Shown: positions 1 to 10,031 of the stretch, one piece after another
Numbering within the stretch: position 1 is the stretch's first letter
How the letters are laid out: each line of letters opens with the position of its first letter
Origin: Anseongella ginsenosidimutans
GTDB taxonomy: Bacteria > Bacteroidota > Bacteroidia > Sphingobacteriales > Sphingobacteriaceae
Assembly (NCBI RefSeq): GCF_008033235.1
Contig: NZ_CP042432.1
Location: 4,030,001-4,094,000 of the forward strand
DNA length: 64,000 nucleotides
Direction: 5' to 3'
The notes under the pieces: generated by a model
What the model was told of the DNA's origin: nothing
Databases searched by the model: none
The model's input: only the letters and a program-made list of their open reading frames with translations
Translations under genes and position numbers: made by a program

Positions 1-239
1 GTATAGATTTTCCGCTCCTGGAGTACCAAGTAGCCCTCTGAAGTTACACCGCAGCCTTTGCCTATCTCAATGCTTTCGGGACCTGCTTTGATTTCGAGGC
101 CGCACACGATTCCGATGCCGATCAGGCGGTTCCTGGTCAGGCGTCCCTGTTCGTCAAGATAATTCACCACCTGGTTCAGGTGTTCGGCTGTTAATACCTG
201 GTCAGCTACGAAGACAGGATATGTGTTATACTCATTCAT
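1..239 (-). CDS. eCIS-associated large protein, N-terminal fragment (runs off left edge)
   Basis: Reading the minus strand from an ATG at 239 gives an open frame of 79 codons that is still open at the window edge. The visible start (VADQVLTAEHLNQVVNYLDEQ, then RLTRNRLIGIGIVCGLE and GCGVTSEGYL) is the kind of N-terminus I associate with a large conserved protein encoded after the baseplate genes in Bacteroidota contractile injection clusters. Its function is unknown to me. The start overlaps the stop of the preceding baseplate gene by 8 bases, so the two are almost certainly translated as one operon. The rest of the cluster, including the ATPase and any effector, probably lies beyond the left edge. 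Confidence 0.7.
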   Translation of the reverse strand, partial: MNEYNTYPVFVADQVLTAEHLNQVVNYLDEQGRLTRNRLIGIGIVCGLEIKAGPESIEIGKGCGVTSEGYLVLQERKIY

Positions 240-3200
240 CGTTATTGGATTTTATGTATGTCCCCAGAATTGTATTATTCAACAGTACCGGGTTGGAAGT
301 ACCGGTTTCGCAATCATGCAGCTGCGCCAGGGGATATTCGCTGTGCATCCCGCTCAGAATATCAATCAGTTTATTGCTGGCAAGGCGAAGCCCTTCCTGG
401 CCGGCCGGATCCGGTAAAATACCGGCTTCCAAAGCGGCAAGGGCTTCCATCCACTCTTTATAGGCGCGTTCAAAGGCATTCATAAGCGTATTGTTCAGCC
501 AGCAGATCTTCAGCATGCAGTGCGCAGGCGTCTCCGTTCTGGCCATGGTTTCGAAATAATCCCGGAATTCCACGGCCTTAAAGCGTTCATGCCAGTAGGG
601 AAGAACAATGGAAATACGGAACGAATAGGGATCTTCCTCCCCGCAGAAATGACAGTTTTCACCCAGGCATACCTGGAACAGCTTGTAAATATCTTCCGGC
701 GCTTCCCCCGGCAGTTCAGGGGGAGAAAATCTTGGGCGCAGCAACAAATGTTCTACCAGGTGCAGCCCTTCGCCCGGGCAGTCTTCTCCCATTTTCGCCG
801 CAATTTCAAGCACGGCGGCATCGCGGGAAGCGGCATCGGGGAACACTTCTCCGCTGACAGCAAGCGCCTGGCCGCTCTCATTTACAAGGTTGAAGGCGAA
901 GGCCCCCGGAACAGCCCCGGTGGATTGGTACGCGGCAACATTGCTGAGCAATCCCGCCAGTTCTTCCGTAATTCCGGCAATTTCCCCGGGCGCTGCGTAC
1001 TCCTGCAGTGATTTCAATAAGACTTTCCCCTCCTCGTCCACTACATTGAAAAAATAGCGCGGCGGACTATCCTCCGTTTTTTGAATATCTATATGATGCA
1101 GGCAGAATAAGAACCTTCTGCTAAAATCATCCATTCCCGAGAGGCGTGCAAGCCGTTTTTCGAGGCCGGAAACATTTGCCGTATTCCAGGCTGGTTCCCG
1201 GTAATTGAAGGCTTGTCCGCGTTCCCTGCTGATTACGGGGTAATCCCGGAGGAAGGCGATCTTATCTTCTATCAATGCCTGAGCATCAATTTCCTCGTAT
1301 TCATCGGCGTTCCGGTAAGCATAGAGCATTAAAACATACTCATTGAAGGATTCTCCGAAACGGGCCATCAAGTGATCCAGGAAACGGTTGCGCCGCTCAT
1401 ATAACAATTCCGGGCTTTCCAGCAGGAAGGCCCGCGCCTCTTTCACTTTTTCAGGGTCGGCGGGGGCCGGAGGCTGAAACACCTGCTTCAGGCTTGCTGC
1501 ATCCCTGTATATTTCCCCGGCGCCGTTCATCTGAGCCAGGTACTGGCCAAAATAAGTCTGGCTGAGGCTGCCCTCCAAAGAAAACAGGTCCTTTGCATGA
1601 GCCAGCTGCGAAAAGAAATCCGCCAGTAGCTGATCAAAAAAACGAAGGTAGGCCTTTAGCTGCTGCGCCTGCGCCTTCCTTTCAGGCCCCGCAGATTCGG
1701 GAAGCCCGTAGTTGCCGATCCCATAGGTCATGGGGAATTCCTGCTCTACCGACACATACTCGCCGGCCTGGCGGAATGTCCCCATGGGCATCGGAAAATC
1801 ATCGGCGCTGCCCTTTAATTTATCCTGGCTTGCCAGCCCGCGTAAATAATTAAGCGTGTCCAGGCTTTCATTAAGCCGGGGCCGGAAGGGCAGTTTACCT
1901 TTAAAAAACAAGACTTTGGACCGGAAAACAGACAGCACGGGCTTGCAGCCCTCATCCATTTTCAGGCACCAGCGCTGCCCGGCCTGCACCGGCTTCCCAT
2001 CGGCTCCGTATTTTGTGAGCAGCACATTCTTCACCGTCAGCACCCCTTCGATATCCATGATGAAATTGATGATGTCCGATACCAGGATGACCGTTCGGGG
2101 GCGGGTTTCTTTTAGTTCGTCCGTTTTGATAAAACCGTGGGTCAGCACCGGCCCCTGGAAGATCTCCTGAGCCGGCAGCCCCTGGTCTGTCAATTCCTTC
2201 AGGGTATAAAAATTGACCCGGGGATCCAGGTAATTTTCAAGTTCAAACAACACGCGGGCATATACTTTCTCAATATCGGCCCCGGCTTCCACCTCGATAT
2301 CCGCGCAAATCGCAATATCGCGTGTGCAAACGGTCTCCAGGGGGAGAAAATCCTCGCACAGGTTCCTGTTCCCGTGCAGTACTGCTTTAGCCTGGCTAAG
2401 TATGCCGGCTATCTTTTTTAGCTTCGCCTGGTAGAGGCTGAACATGGCAGCCAGCTGTTCTTCGTCATTCAGCTGAAGGCTGACCTCGCCTTCCACGGGG
2501 CTCAGATCCTGTTTCCCGGGAATGCTTACGTAAAATTCCAGTGTTTTTATGGTAGCCCCGGCAGACAGTTCGAAAGAAACCCTCCAGCCGCCATCCAGCT
2601 GTGTTACCTGCTTATTTGCCAGCGTAGCGGGGTCCGCAGACTGGAAAAAGACATGATCGGCCTCCTGCCAGGCAGGGAACAGCAGCTGGAATATCAAGCC
2701 CTGTAATTCTTCGCCTGGAAATTGGAATACCAGGCCGCCGTTATTCAGATCGCCGAACTCATCGCTTTCTTCCAGGTCAAGGACTACCCTGTACAGCCCG
2801 CGGAGTTCGATGGAATGCTCGGTTTTTTCATATGTGAGCATATCCTTTTTGCAATGGGCAAAGAGAGACACTTCCTGCGATGGTTTCCCGGCAAGCTGCA
2901 GCTGCTCATCCCTGAACGGATAAAGCCAGGCATTTCTTACTCCGTCAATATCCACCAGCAGCTTGCGGTAATCTTCCACCGTGAGCGGGGCGGCGCTTAA
3001 TATTTCTTTCGCACTGAAGAAAGCCTGCTGCTCGTCAATGCGGCCATTCTTAGCGGCGAGGAGGTCTTTTATATCGAAAGCGGTCCGGTAGCCGAGTTCG
3101 GTAAGGGCATAGCACAGCACTTCAAGGATGGTGACACCAGGATCATGCGAATTATAATCGGTCCACAGCTTGCTGCCCAGCTCTTCAATATACCGGAGCC

Positions 3201-3285
3201 CAAGCGACCGGAGAAACTCATAATCCAGGGCCGGAGCGAGTTTCCTTGTCTTGTCAATATAGATTCCTTCGCTTAGCATGCGCAT
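232..3285 (-). CDS. eCIS baseplate wedge protein, Afp12/gp6-like
   Basis: A 1017-residue protein whose N-terminus (residues about 15-75) carries the stretch SKLWTDYNSHDPGVTILEVL followed by CYALTELGYRT. This is the hallmark of the second baseplate J-type protein of extracellular contractile injection systems (Afp12/Pvc12 group). The C-terminal third has two cysteine-containing segments (CLGENCHFCGEE near residue 900) of unknown role. By homology it forms part of the baseplate ring around the spike and triggers sheath contraction. It overlaps the upstream baseplate gene by 13 bases and the downstream gene by 8, consistent with translational coupling. Met-3 could equally be the start. Assignment to the family is firm; the exact ring position is inference. 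Confidence 0.85.
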   Translation of the reverse strand: MRMLSEGIYIDKTRKLAPALDYEFLRSLGLRYIEELGSKLWTDYNSHDPGVTILEVLCYALTELGYRTAFDIKDLLAAKNGRIDEQQAFFSAKEILSAAPLTVEDYRKLLVDIDGVRNAWLYPFRDEQLQLAGKPSQEVSLFAHCKKDMLTYEKTEHSIELRGLYRVVLDLEESDEFGDLNNGGLVFQFPGEELQGLIFQLLFPAWQEADHVFFQSADPATLANKQVTQLDGGWRVSFELSAGATIKTLEFYVSIPGKQDLSPVEGEVSLQLNDEEQLAAMFSLYQAKLKKIAGILSQAKAVLHGNRNLCEDFLPLETVCTRDIAICADIEVEAGADIEKVYARVLFELENYLDPRVNFYTLKELTDQGLPAQEIFQGPVLTHGFIKTDELKETRPRTVILVSDIINFIMDIEGVLTVKNVLLTKYGADGKPVQAGQRWCLKMDEGCKPVLSVFRSKVLFFKGKLPFRPRLNESLDTLNYLRGLASQDKLKGSADDFPMPMGTFRQAGEYVSVEQEFPMTYGIGNYGLPESAGPERKAQAQQLKAYLRFFDQLLADFFSQLAHAKDLFSLEGSLSQTYFGQYLAQMNGAGEIYRDAASLKQVFQPPAPADPEKVKEARAFLLESPELLYERRNRFLDHLMARFGESFNEYVLMLYAYRNADEYEEIDAQALIEDKIAFLRDYPVISRERGQAFNYREPAWNTANVSGLEKRLARLSGMDDFSRRFLFCLHHIDIQKTEDSPPRYFFNVVDEEGKVLLKSLQEYAAPGEIAGITEELAGLLSNVAAYQSTGAVPGAFAFNLVNESGQALAVSGEVFPDAASRDAAVLEIAAKMGEDCPGEGLHLVEHLLLRPRFSPPELPGEAPEDIYKLFQVCLGENCHFCGEEDPYSFRISIVLPYWHERFKAVEFRDYFETMARTETPAHCMLKICWLNNTLMNAFERAYKEWMEALAALEAGILPDPAGQEGLRLASNKLIDILSGMHSEYPLAQLHDCETGTSNPVLLNNTILGTYIKSNNDE

Positions 3286-6200
3286 ACGTTTTCGTTGATG
3301 ATATGTGGATAAACCTTGTCTTCCGCTTTTACCGATACAAATACGGACCGGGCGGAGCTTGCCAGGGCTTCTTCCAGGTCATTTGACCGCAGGCCACCGT
3401 TGATGCAATACATTTTTACGCAGCTGATATGATCCACGTAGGGCCTTTCCTCTATAAAATTGATCAGCGCGCTTTTACTCAGCCTGCTGCCGAATTCAAT
3501 ATCGCTTTCCGTGTCAAATGCCCAGGGCGCCAGGAATTGCTCAAGTTCCATGCGAAGCTGCCGGGTGAAGAAGGCCATATCGTCGCTTCGGTACTGAACG
3601 TTGAATTCGAGTTGTATTTCTTCGAATAAGGGATTGCATACCTCCAGTTCCACATGGGGCGAGGCAATACCGGAGAGAAATTTCTTTATATCCTCCAGCA
3701 GGCCCAAACCTGCGCTGGGCCTTAAAGGATCAAAGGCGTTCCTGCCATGCAAATCGGGTACCGGTACCAACAGCACGTGTCCCGGGCTTAGTTCATTATT
3801 GCTTTGTGCATGATTAATGCATTTCACTTTATAAATGCCGGGAAACTTTTCCAGTACCAGCCGTTCATAATCCCAGATCGAAACCGCCCGCTGCTTATGA
3901 CGCAACCTTTCGCTTACCCAGCGGTACCAGGACGCATCGTCCTCCCGGGCCCTTCCTCCGAAAGAAGCATAGGGCTGCTCCACCTTTTTAATAGCCGGGT
4001 TACTAAGCAGCAGTTTGCTGATGGCTCCGGCGGGAAGCACCTGCTTAAAGCTATTTCCTTCTCCTTTATAATCCTGGAATTCTGCGGTCGCCGCCTGCGC
4101 GGCGACGGTGATGAGGCGGGGAATTGACTGGGTGTTTTTTGCGACGCTCGCCCTGATCCAGTGCAGCTGTTCGTCCATAAGGGTGCTTTTGCTGCTGGCT
4201 GCCGGGGGAATGGAGAACCTGATGATCCCCGATTTAAGCAGGCCGCCGGTTTCATCAGCGATCTCTTCCTTTTGGAAGGGTTTCCATTCATTTCCCGCAG
4301 CCAGGTAATGCCATACAACATCCTGTTGCGACGCCGCCGGGTCGGCCGTGCCTTCGGCCACCTGGAACAGCAAGGGTAGTGTCTGCCCGGTCTGCAATTC
4401 ATCCAGTCCAATGAACATTTCGCCTTCGGCGGGAAACTGCGGCAGCAGGTGGCCGGGAAATGCTTCGCCCGGCAAGCCCGTATAACCGAAAGGAGTCAGG
4501 TGAATGAAATTCCCTTTGTCCGGCCGGTTGAGGTCCAGGCCGGTGCCTGCCTCGTAATTGAGGCTTATTTCTTTCACCCGGGGCGTATAGGGTTCCTTTA
4601 TATCTCCCATATCAACCGAAGTGGTGGTGATTCCGTCGCTATTGGTCGCCGAAACCACCGCTATGCTTTCGGCAAGCCTTCTGGGATAGTCCGCATGCCC
4701 GAAGCTGCCTTTCAATATTATTTTGAGAAAACCCCATTTGGAAAGGGGCGAATAGTTGTTCGCGGCTGAATAGTCCCCCTGCACGTCCAGCTCCGGCAGC
4801 TGAAACTGCAGGGTCGTTTTCTTTTCCGGGCTGCTTCCCGAAAGGGCAAAAAGCGATTGAGAAGGTGAAAAAACCTCTTCTTTCCAGCGGGCATCCTCCA
4901 GGTAATGGATTTCAACCGGCGGATTTACGTCGAATGTTTCTGTCAGGGTTTCATGATTATCCCAGGTTAAAGCCAGGCTGGCATGTACCTTTCCGGCAGG
5001 ACGCCGGGCTTTCATGAACAATTCCCGGCAACCCATGATGAAGGATGAACCCTGGTGCGGAGCCGGGCCGAAAAGCTCAAAGGGTTTGGCAGGGTTAAGC
5101 GATCCTTCGTCATTTTCAATAAGAAGGCTCTTAACACCTTCAACCGTTACTTTTAAATGGATCCCCGAGATTCGCAGCCGCCACAGTTCATCGTCTGCCC
5201 TGCCTTCCCGCAATGTAAAAAGCGCCATAGGAATCTCTTGCTCAAACTGATACCCATGTACCTCCGGAGACCAGGACGTTACCGGCGGGTCTCCTCCGTC
5301 CAGGGTAACCTGCATGGAAAAGGACTGCCCGTCAGCGGCCACGGTAGTTTTCCCGGCTGCGGAAAGCGGCTCAAACCAGCCTTTTTCGGCGCTCAATTGC
5401 ACCCTGAAAAGACTGTTCAGCCTTGCCGGGTTCAGCCTGAAGAATTCCCCTCCGGTTACCTGGAAAGTAAAAGTGATCACCCGCTTTCCCTCAGCCAGGA
5501 ACAAATAATCGGAAGCAATGCCGAATCCGGCTCTTGCAAAGGCCCGGCCCGGCTCCCCGAAAGCGTTCCAGCTTTTATCGGCATGCAGCAGCGGGCCTCC
5601 CATTCCATCTCCCGAATTTGCCACAAAACCAGCGGAGATCCGGCTGCCGGAAGTTCCTTCTTCCCGCGTTGCAAACGTATTTTTAAGCGCGGCCACTTTC
5701 CCTTTCCCGAGGATGGCCTGCTCTTTCAGGCTGTAAAACAGCTCCTGTCCGTCCCGGTCCTTTCCGGCTTTAAACACCGTTCCCTGTTCCAGAAGTACGC
5801 CGGCGCTTGCTGTTTTAGCCAGTTCGAACAGGAGGTGTACCTGGTCGGGTTCCGGGTCCTTTTTTGTTAACCGGAGAATTTCCCGGTAATACAGGTCAAG
5901 ATGCCTGGCCGTGAAGGTATTGAGGCGCTCCTGCGAAATCCTGAACAATTTAATGAAGGTCAGGAAAAGTGCGTAATGCGGGCTGTGGCCGGGAAATTCA
6001 TCCATCGTCCGGTCCAGGTGGGCCGGGGCGGCGTTCACTATGCGGGCCAGTACTTTAAGATACTGGTCGGTAATGCCGGTGAACAGGTTATGCGTGGCGA
6101 TATTTTTTATTTTCAGGCCAGTGCTGGCCCCGGTGAACACAGGAGTAAAAGGAGGCCCGGCAGGATCATTCCAGATGCCGGAAAGATCTGTCGCATGAAA

Positions 6201-6779
6201 GTCCTGGGAAAGAAGCAGATCGCGCGGCCGGTCATTGAAAAGAAATGTGCCCGCAGGATCAATAAGGCCCTGATTGACCGCCTCCGCGTAGTATTTTTTA
6301 AGCCGGTCGAAATATTCCGGCAGGCCGGAACGAACGGTATTTCCCAGGACCTCCTTAAATTCAACATCCGCGGGAAGTGCCTGGTAATAATGATCCAGCA
6401 AAAGGGTAATGGAAAAGCAAAGGTCAAAAATGGTTTTGAAATAGTTTTTCAGTTCGGTTTCCTGCGCCGTGGCGCTTGACCTGATCTCCGAGTAAATATC
6501 CTTCGCATAGGTGATGTATTCCTGTATGTCAAGACGCGTCAGCGTAGCCAGGGTAACCGAGACATCCATCAGCATAAAGGGCCTCCAATCGCCTTCTGCC
6601 GCATTATGCTTGTTGTAATAATGAAGAAAGGCGGCATACTGCTTTGCAAAGAGGATCAGGTCCGGGTACTCCCGTTCATCCACGCTAACAAAGCCGGGCA
6701 GGAGAGCGGCGAGGACCCGCTCACCCTGGTTTACGCCCGGCCGTTTCAGGGGATTGGTATTATTACAAGGACTGCTCAT
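3273..6779 (-). CDS. eCIS baseplate J-like protein, Afp11-like
   Basis: A 1168-residue protein. The N-terminal 120 residues (LLPGFVSVDEREYPDLILFA, then a long helical stretch) and the C-terminal segment around residue 970 (RAVSIWDYERLVLEKFPGIY followed by KVKCINHAQ) match the large baseplate J-type wedge of contractile injection systems. The C-terminal domain is the part that resembles phage baseplate protein J. It is expected to form the wedge that joins gp25 and the sheath to the hub. The first ATG overlaps the gp25 stop as ATGA (6776-6779), so the pair is coupled. No frame defect was seen despite the length. Confidence 0.85.
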   Translation of the reverse strand: MSSPCNNTNPLKRPGVNQGERVLAALLPGFVSVDEREYPDLILFAKQYAAFLHYYNKHNAAEGDWRPFMLMDVSVTLATLTRLDIQEYITYAKDIYSEIRSSATAQETELKNYFKTIFDLCFSITLLLDHYYQALPADVEFKEVLGNTVRSGLPEYFDRLKKYYAEAVNQGLIDPAGTFLFNDRPRDLLLSQDFHATDLSGIWNDPAGPPFTPVFTGASTGLKIKNIATHNLFTGITDQYLKVLARIVNAAPAHLDRTMDEFPGHSPHYALFLTFIKLFRISQERLNTFTARHLDLYYREILRLTKKDPEPDQVHLLFELAKTASAGVLLEQGTVFKAGKDRDGQELFYSLKEQAILGKGKVAALKNTFATREEGTSGSRISAGFVANSGDGMGGPLLHADKSWNAFGEPGRAFARAGFGIASDYLFLAEGKRVITFTFQVTGGEFFRLNPARLNSLFRVQLSAEKGWFEPLSAAGKTTVAADGQSFSMQVTLDGGDPPVTSWSPEVHGYQFEQEIPMALFTLREGRADDELWRLRISGIHLKVTVEGVKSLLIENDEGSLNPAKPFELFGPAPHQGSSFIMGCRELFMKARRPAGKVHASLALTWDNHETLTETFDVNPPVEIHYLEDARWKEEVFSPSQSLFALSGSSPEKKTTLQFQLPELDVQGDYSAANNYSPLSKWGFLKIILKGSFGHADYPRRLAESIAVVSATNSDGITTTSVDMGDIKEPYTPRVKEISLNYEAGTGLDLNRPDKGNFIHLTPFGYTGLPGEAFPGHLLPQFPAEGEMFIGLDELQTGQTLPLLFQVAEGTADPAASQQDVVWHYLAAGNEWKPFQKEEIADETGGLLKSGIIRFSIPPAASSKSTLMDEQLHWIRASVAKNTQSIPRLITVAAQAATAEFQDYKGEGNSFKQVLPAGAISKLLLSNPAIKKVEQPYASFGGRAREDDASWYRWVSERLRHKQRAVSIWDYERLVLEKFPGIYKVKCINHAQSNNELSPGHVLLVPVPDLHGRNAFDPLRPSAGLGLLEDIKKFLSGIASPHVELEVCNPLFEEIQLEFNVQYRSDDMAFFTRQLRMELEQFLAPWAFDTESDIEFGSRLSKSALINFIEERPYVDHISCVKMYCINGGLRSNDLEEALASSARSVFVSVKAEDKVYPHIINENVCAC

Positions 6780-7183
6780 CTCACTTCACTCCCTTCGTTT
6801 TTATAGAATGGGAATACATAATTGGCCCGGGAATTCGTCCGCTTCACGGTATAGTCCACGATGATCAGGATGCGCCCTTCTGATTCGCCGGAATCGTCCA
6901 GGCTTATCCCGTTCAGCCTGATCCTGGGCTCATGAAAAAGAATGGCGGTTTTTACCAGGTCTTTGATATAGGCTTTAAAGGTAGTGGTCAGGGATTCAAA
7001 AACCAGTTCATCCAGGGCGCAGCCGTAGGAAGGCAGCATGACGCGCTCGCCGGGTCGCGTACTCAGCAAAACAGCCAGGCTGCTTTCCACATCGGCATGA
7101 TCGCTTAACATGGCCGTTTCCCCGCTGATATTATCAAAGGAAGGAGGAAAACTCCAGCCGGTACCTAAAAATGAAGTGGGCAT
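6776..7183 (-). CDS. eCIS baseplate protein, gp25/GPW family
   Basis: The 135-residue product starts at the ATG at 7183 (MPTSFLGTGWSFPPSF), which is where homology begins; the open frame extends further upstream only because it runs antiframe through the PAAR gene. The body (SDHADVESSLAVLLSTRPGE, then RVMLPSYGCALDELVFE) is the classic gp25/GPW lysozyme-like fold found in every contractile tail baseplate, with the conserved TRPGER motif. It contributes to the inner baseplate and nucleates the sheath. A 50-base gap separates it from the PAAR gene, and it overlaps the next baseplate gene by 4 bases. Confidence 0.9.
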   Translation of the reverse strand: MPTSFLGTGWSFPPSFDNISGETAMLSDHADVESSLAVLLSTRPGERVMLPSYGCALDELVFESLTTTFKAYIKDLVKTAILFHEPRIRLNGISLDDSGESEGRILIIVDYTVKRTNSRANYVFPFYKNEGSEVR

Positions 7184-7233
7184 CGTTTTATTTTTTAATC
7201 CGTTTTCAGCCTTATTTATCCGCCGGTCAGCAA

Positions 7234-7526
7234 TTATCCGCCGATCAGTACCGTGGGGCAGCCTGCTATAATGCTCCCGCCGTGTGCAGTCATGTCTCCC
7301 ATGCGTGCTGCCGGTTTCCCGCCGATAAGGACGGTCGAAGATCCGGCCGCGATCATGTCGGGGGGGCCCGCGCACACGCACATATCTCCGAGGGTGGCCG
7401 CCGGAAGGCCGCCTGTCAGTACCGTTACCGTTCCCGGCGGAAGCACCGGCCCGCCCACGTGCGGGGCTCCCCCGGGTTAAGCAGGGGGCAAATGTGCATG
7501 TCTGTGATCCTGGCTGCAAAGGGCAT
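7234..7526 (-). CDS. eCIS PAAR-like spike tip protein (one-base frame break)
   Basis: The natural start is the ATG at 7526 (MPFAARITDMHICPLLNPG). The frame then breaks at a run of five C (7469-7473, five G on the coding strand); adding one G restores PGGAPHVGGPVLPPGTV and runs to the stop at 7234, giving about 97 residues. Repeated GxP/A-x-GD motifs (PAATLGDMCVC, PAARMGDMTAHGG) and TVLIGG repeats are typical of the PAAR cone that sharpens the spike and can carry effectors. It lies 4 bases after the VgrG-like gene, as expected for its partner. A run of seven G at 7360-7366 inside the same gene is read correctly, so the broken run may be real or a consensus error. Confidence 0.8.
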
Positions 7527-7530
7527 TTTA

Positions 7531-9321
7531 TTAGTTTATTTTTACCAATCCACCTTTAATTTCCGTCAGGCCGGCGCCGTTGATCTTTACCGAAGCGCTT
7601 TTAATTTCGGCGCTCCCTCCCCCGGCGGTTATTTCGGAAGCGCCGGCCGATACACCGAACTGGGAAGAAGGGCTGAGAAGGATATTCACGGCTTCGAGTT
7701 TAATGTCCGCGGCCGCTTTCAGATTCAGGGAGGCGGCGCTGTCTATGGTTATGCCGGCGGCTTCCATCCGGATACTGTTCCCATGCTCGTCTTCCACGCT
7801 GATGGCGCCGGCACTATCATCCAGTGTAATTTTTTTTCCCGCGGGAGTTTCCAGCGTAAGTGAGCGGTCCGCGTCATGAAATATCATTTTAATGCCTTCC
7901 CTGCTCACATAGCCTTTCTCCGGGTTTGCGTTAGATGCGGTGAGCGGGGCGGCAAGCGCACTACTGTGCAGCATGCCCAGGATTACCGGGTGATCGGGAT
8001 CGTTATGAAGGAAGCCTGCGATCACCTCGTCGCCAAGCTCCGGCCTGAAAAAAGTACCGCGTGCATTGCCCGCATCCAGCGTTGCAACACGCATCCAGAG
8101 GCCTTCCTCCGCCGGATTGACCAGCGGCAGGCGTACCTTTACCCGGAATTCGCCTTCCGGGTCTTCCAGGTCGGTCACAATGCCTGTCTGCAACCCCTGA
8201 ACGGACGGGAACCAGCCCGATTGGGCCGATAAATGAAAGGGATTCAGCTGCTCGCTGAACCATTCGCCCGGCATGCCAAAATTCACCGTGGTATGCCAGT
8301 TGCCGCCCGCATATTCCTGCCGGACCGCGGAAACAAAAACAGGTCCGGTAAAACGTTCCCCTACCCCGTTGATCGTAATGAAATCTCCGGGTTTTACTTC
8401 CCTGAATCCCTGGAATCTGACATGTCCCCTGACTTTCGACAAACGGCTTTTCAGCGTTCGGGCGTTCGCCCATTCTTTTAATACGGCGGATTCCGCCTTT
8501 CCCGCGCCGGGCAGCAGGTATTCTTCCGGGCCGGTGATCTCCGAAAGGGATGCCGGGCTGAGATTGCCTGCCGAAGGCGCTTCCGGCTCATCCGACGTGT
8601 TTTCGGCCAGCTCCTGGTTACTGTAGTCCCAGGATCTCGCTTTGACGTGCGCTAATTGCTCCCTGGCGTCAATTTCTGCCTGATAGTCGATTATCGTCGC
8701 GCCGAAAAGGAGGTCAAGTACAGCGGGAGCAGATAAGTCGGGTTTTTTCAGAATGATCTTCCCATCTTCCACCAGGCAGATCCTGCCGGTCCGGTCCATC
8801 CGGGAAAGCATAAAATCCCAGTCGCTTGTATTGAACTGAACGGCCTCTTTATACCGGACGCCGGTACTTTCAATTTCACTTTCAAGTCCGTAACGTGCAA
8901 TGATTTCTTCGGCAATTTCCGCGTTGCTAAGATTTTCAAAATGCTTGTTTTTCTTACCGATGGTAAGTTTCACGGCTTTGTCCCTGCATTCAATGAGCAG
9001 TTCCGCTTTCCGGGCGGATATTTTGTTGGAATGGGAGACGATTATGCCGCGAAACAGACTGTTGTTATCATTGCGGTAGCCGATCCTTATCTCAATTTCG
9101 TTTCCCGGGATCAACTCTTCCCGGTTGCTGAGGGGGAAGTCTCCCAGGGAAGGATCTCCGTCACCGATCCGGACCCTGGCTAAAGGGATCTTGTTCACTT
9201 CCTTTTTTATGTCAATGGAAAGCAGGGGAATGGCCCTTGAAAGTTCGGCTCCATTAACTAGAATGGCGCAGGTAACGACATCCGCTTTTTCCGTGTGAGG
9301 TATAGTCCTGGATACTGCCAT
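7531..9321 (-). CDS. eCIS VgrG-like spike/hub protein, Afp8-like
   Basis: A 596-residue protein with a gp27-like hub region (about 1-370; ends near FGMPGEWFSEQLNPF), an OB-fold segment (about 385-450; GIVTDLEDPEGEFRVKVRLP and ELGDEVIAGFLHNDPDHPVIL) and a C-terminal beta-helix of short repeats (about 490-596; ITLDDSAGAISVEDEHGNSI, then repeated KI/EI units). This is the VgrG/gp27-gp5 architecture of the spike trimer under the tube. It sits between the LysM hub protein and PAAR tip genes, matching their physical order. The C-terminus carries no enzymatic extension, so any effector is likely loaded separately. Confidence 0.9.
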   Translation of the reverse strand: MAVSRTIPHTEKADVVTCAILVNGAELSRAIPLLSIDIKKEVNKIPLARVRIGDGDPSLGDFPLSNREELIPGNEIEIRIGYRNDNNSLFRGIIVSHSNKISARKAELLIECRDKAVKLTIGKKNKHFENLSNAEIAEEIIARYGLESEIESTGVRYKEAVQFNTSDWDFMLSRMDRTGRICLVEDGKIILKKPDLSAPAVLDLLFGATIIDYQAEIDAREQLAHVKARSWDYSNQELAENTSDEPEAPSAGNLSPASLSEITGPEEYLLPGAGKAESAVLKEWANARTLKSRLSKVRGHVRFQGFREVKPGDFITINGVGERFTGPVFVSAVRQEYAGGNWHTTVNFGMPGEWFSEQLNPFHLSAQSGWFPSVQGLQTGIVTDLEDPEGEFRVKVRLPLVNPAEEGLWMRVATLDAGNARGTFFRPELGDEVIAGFLHNDPDHPVILGMLHSSALAAPLTASNANPEKGYVSREGIKMIFHDADRSLTLETPAGKKITLDDSAGAISVEDEHGNSIRMEAAGITIDSAASLNLKAAADIKLEAVNILLSPSSQFGVSAGASEITAGGGSAEIKSASVKINGAGLTEIKGGLVKIN

Positions 9322-9327
9322 GTCCGG

Positions 9328-10031
9328 TTATTTTAATGGAGGAAAATCAATATTCTTTCCCGCCGCGATCTTTCTGAAGCTGTCGAGCCCGTTGGCAAGC
9401 GCCACGTCCACGTAATAGGCGGGTGTATCGTATATTTTATGCGCCATCAGGTCCAGGCGGTCACTCCCTTCAAATGTGCGCTGGTGCGTAATGTCCGGAG
9501 AAGAAGCGTCTTCCATAAGCACCCGGTGGTCAGGATTCACCCATTCTTTCATGCTCAGGGTGGCGATCACTCTCAGCGGGGTACCGTCAGGTTTGAACAG
9601 CTTGTATTCCAGGTCCAGCGATTCCAGCGTTCCCCTGAAAACTTCTTCCCCCAGGTGATCACCAGGTATGGATTGCGGTGCATTTCCCCGTGATAGTCCA
9701 GTACCAGGGCCTTGAGCTTTTTCACCTCTTCAGCTACTTCCACCGGCTTGGTACTCCCGATCAGGGAAAGATCCGCCGCAGAGGTTTCCCTGATGGCCCC
9801 CGTACCGTCTATAAGTATCTCGAAGTTCCAGGTATTGGGCGCCTGCCTAAAATACTTGAGCGGGCTGCCGCTGGCTCCTGCGTTTTCATCCTGGGCCAGT
9901 TCCAGCTGGTATTTATAAGTATAGGACGAAGGATTCACCCGGAACGTATAAGGTTCGGCTACGGGCGTACTGCAGCTGGCATCTGTGTACGCCTTTATCA
10001 GCATTTTCTCCAGTTGGCCAAGTGGTATCAT
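9328..10031 (-). CDS. eCIS LysM-domain hub/tube-adaptor protein, Afp7-like (one-base frame break)
   Basis: Starts at the ATG at 10031, which overlaps the DUF5908 stop (TGATG). Residues 1-128 (YTFRVNPSSYTYKYQLEL, then HRNPYLVITWG) are followed by a frame break at five G on the coding strand (9648-9652). Restoring one G gives WGEEVFRGTLESLDLEYKLF and continues through a C-terminal LysM-like module (DLMAHKIYDTPAYYVDVALA) to the stop at 9328, about 234 residues. This layout is that of the Afp7/gp53-type protein that links tube to hub. The break falls in a Trp-Gly (TGG GGG) context identical to those in the two sheath genes. Confidence 0.8.

Noticed and set aside
5157-5870. A 237-codon plus-strand frame, and other long plus-strand frames in 1-16 kb
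   Set aside because: They lie antisense within the large baseplate, sheath and tube genes, encode no recognisable domains, and arise from the G/C-rich codon use of the true minus-strand genes.
7181-7519. A longer gp25 protein starting upstream at 7519
   Set aside because: The extra 112 residues are the antiframe of the PAAR gene (Arg/Pro/Gly-rich), and family homology starts at the ATG at 7183.
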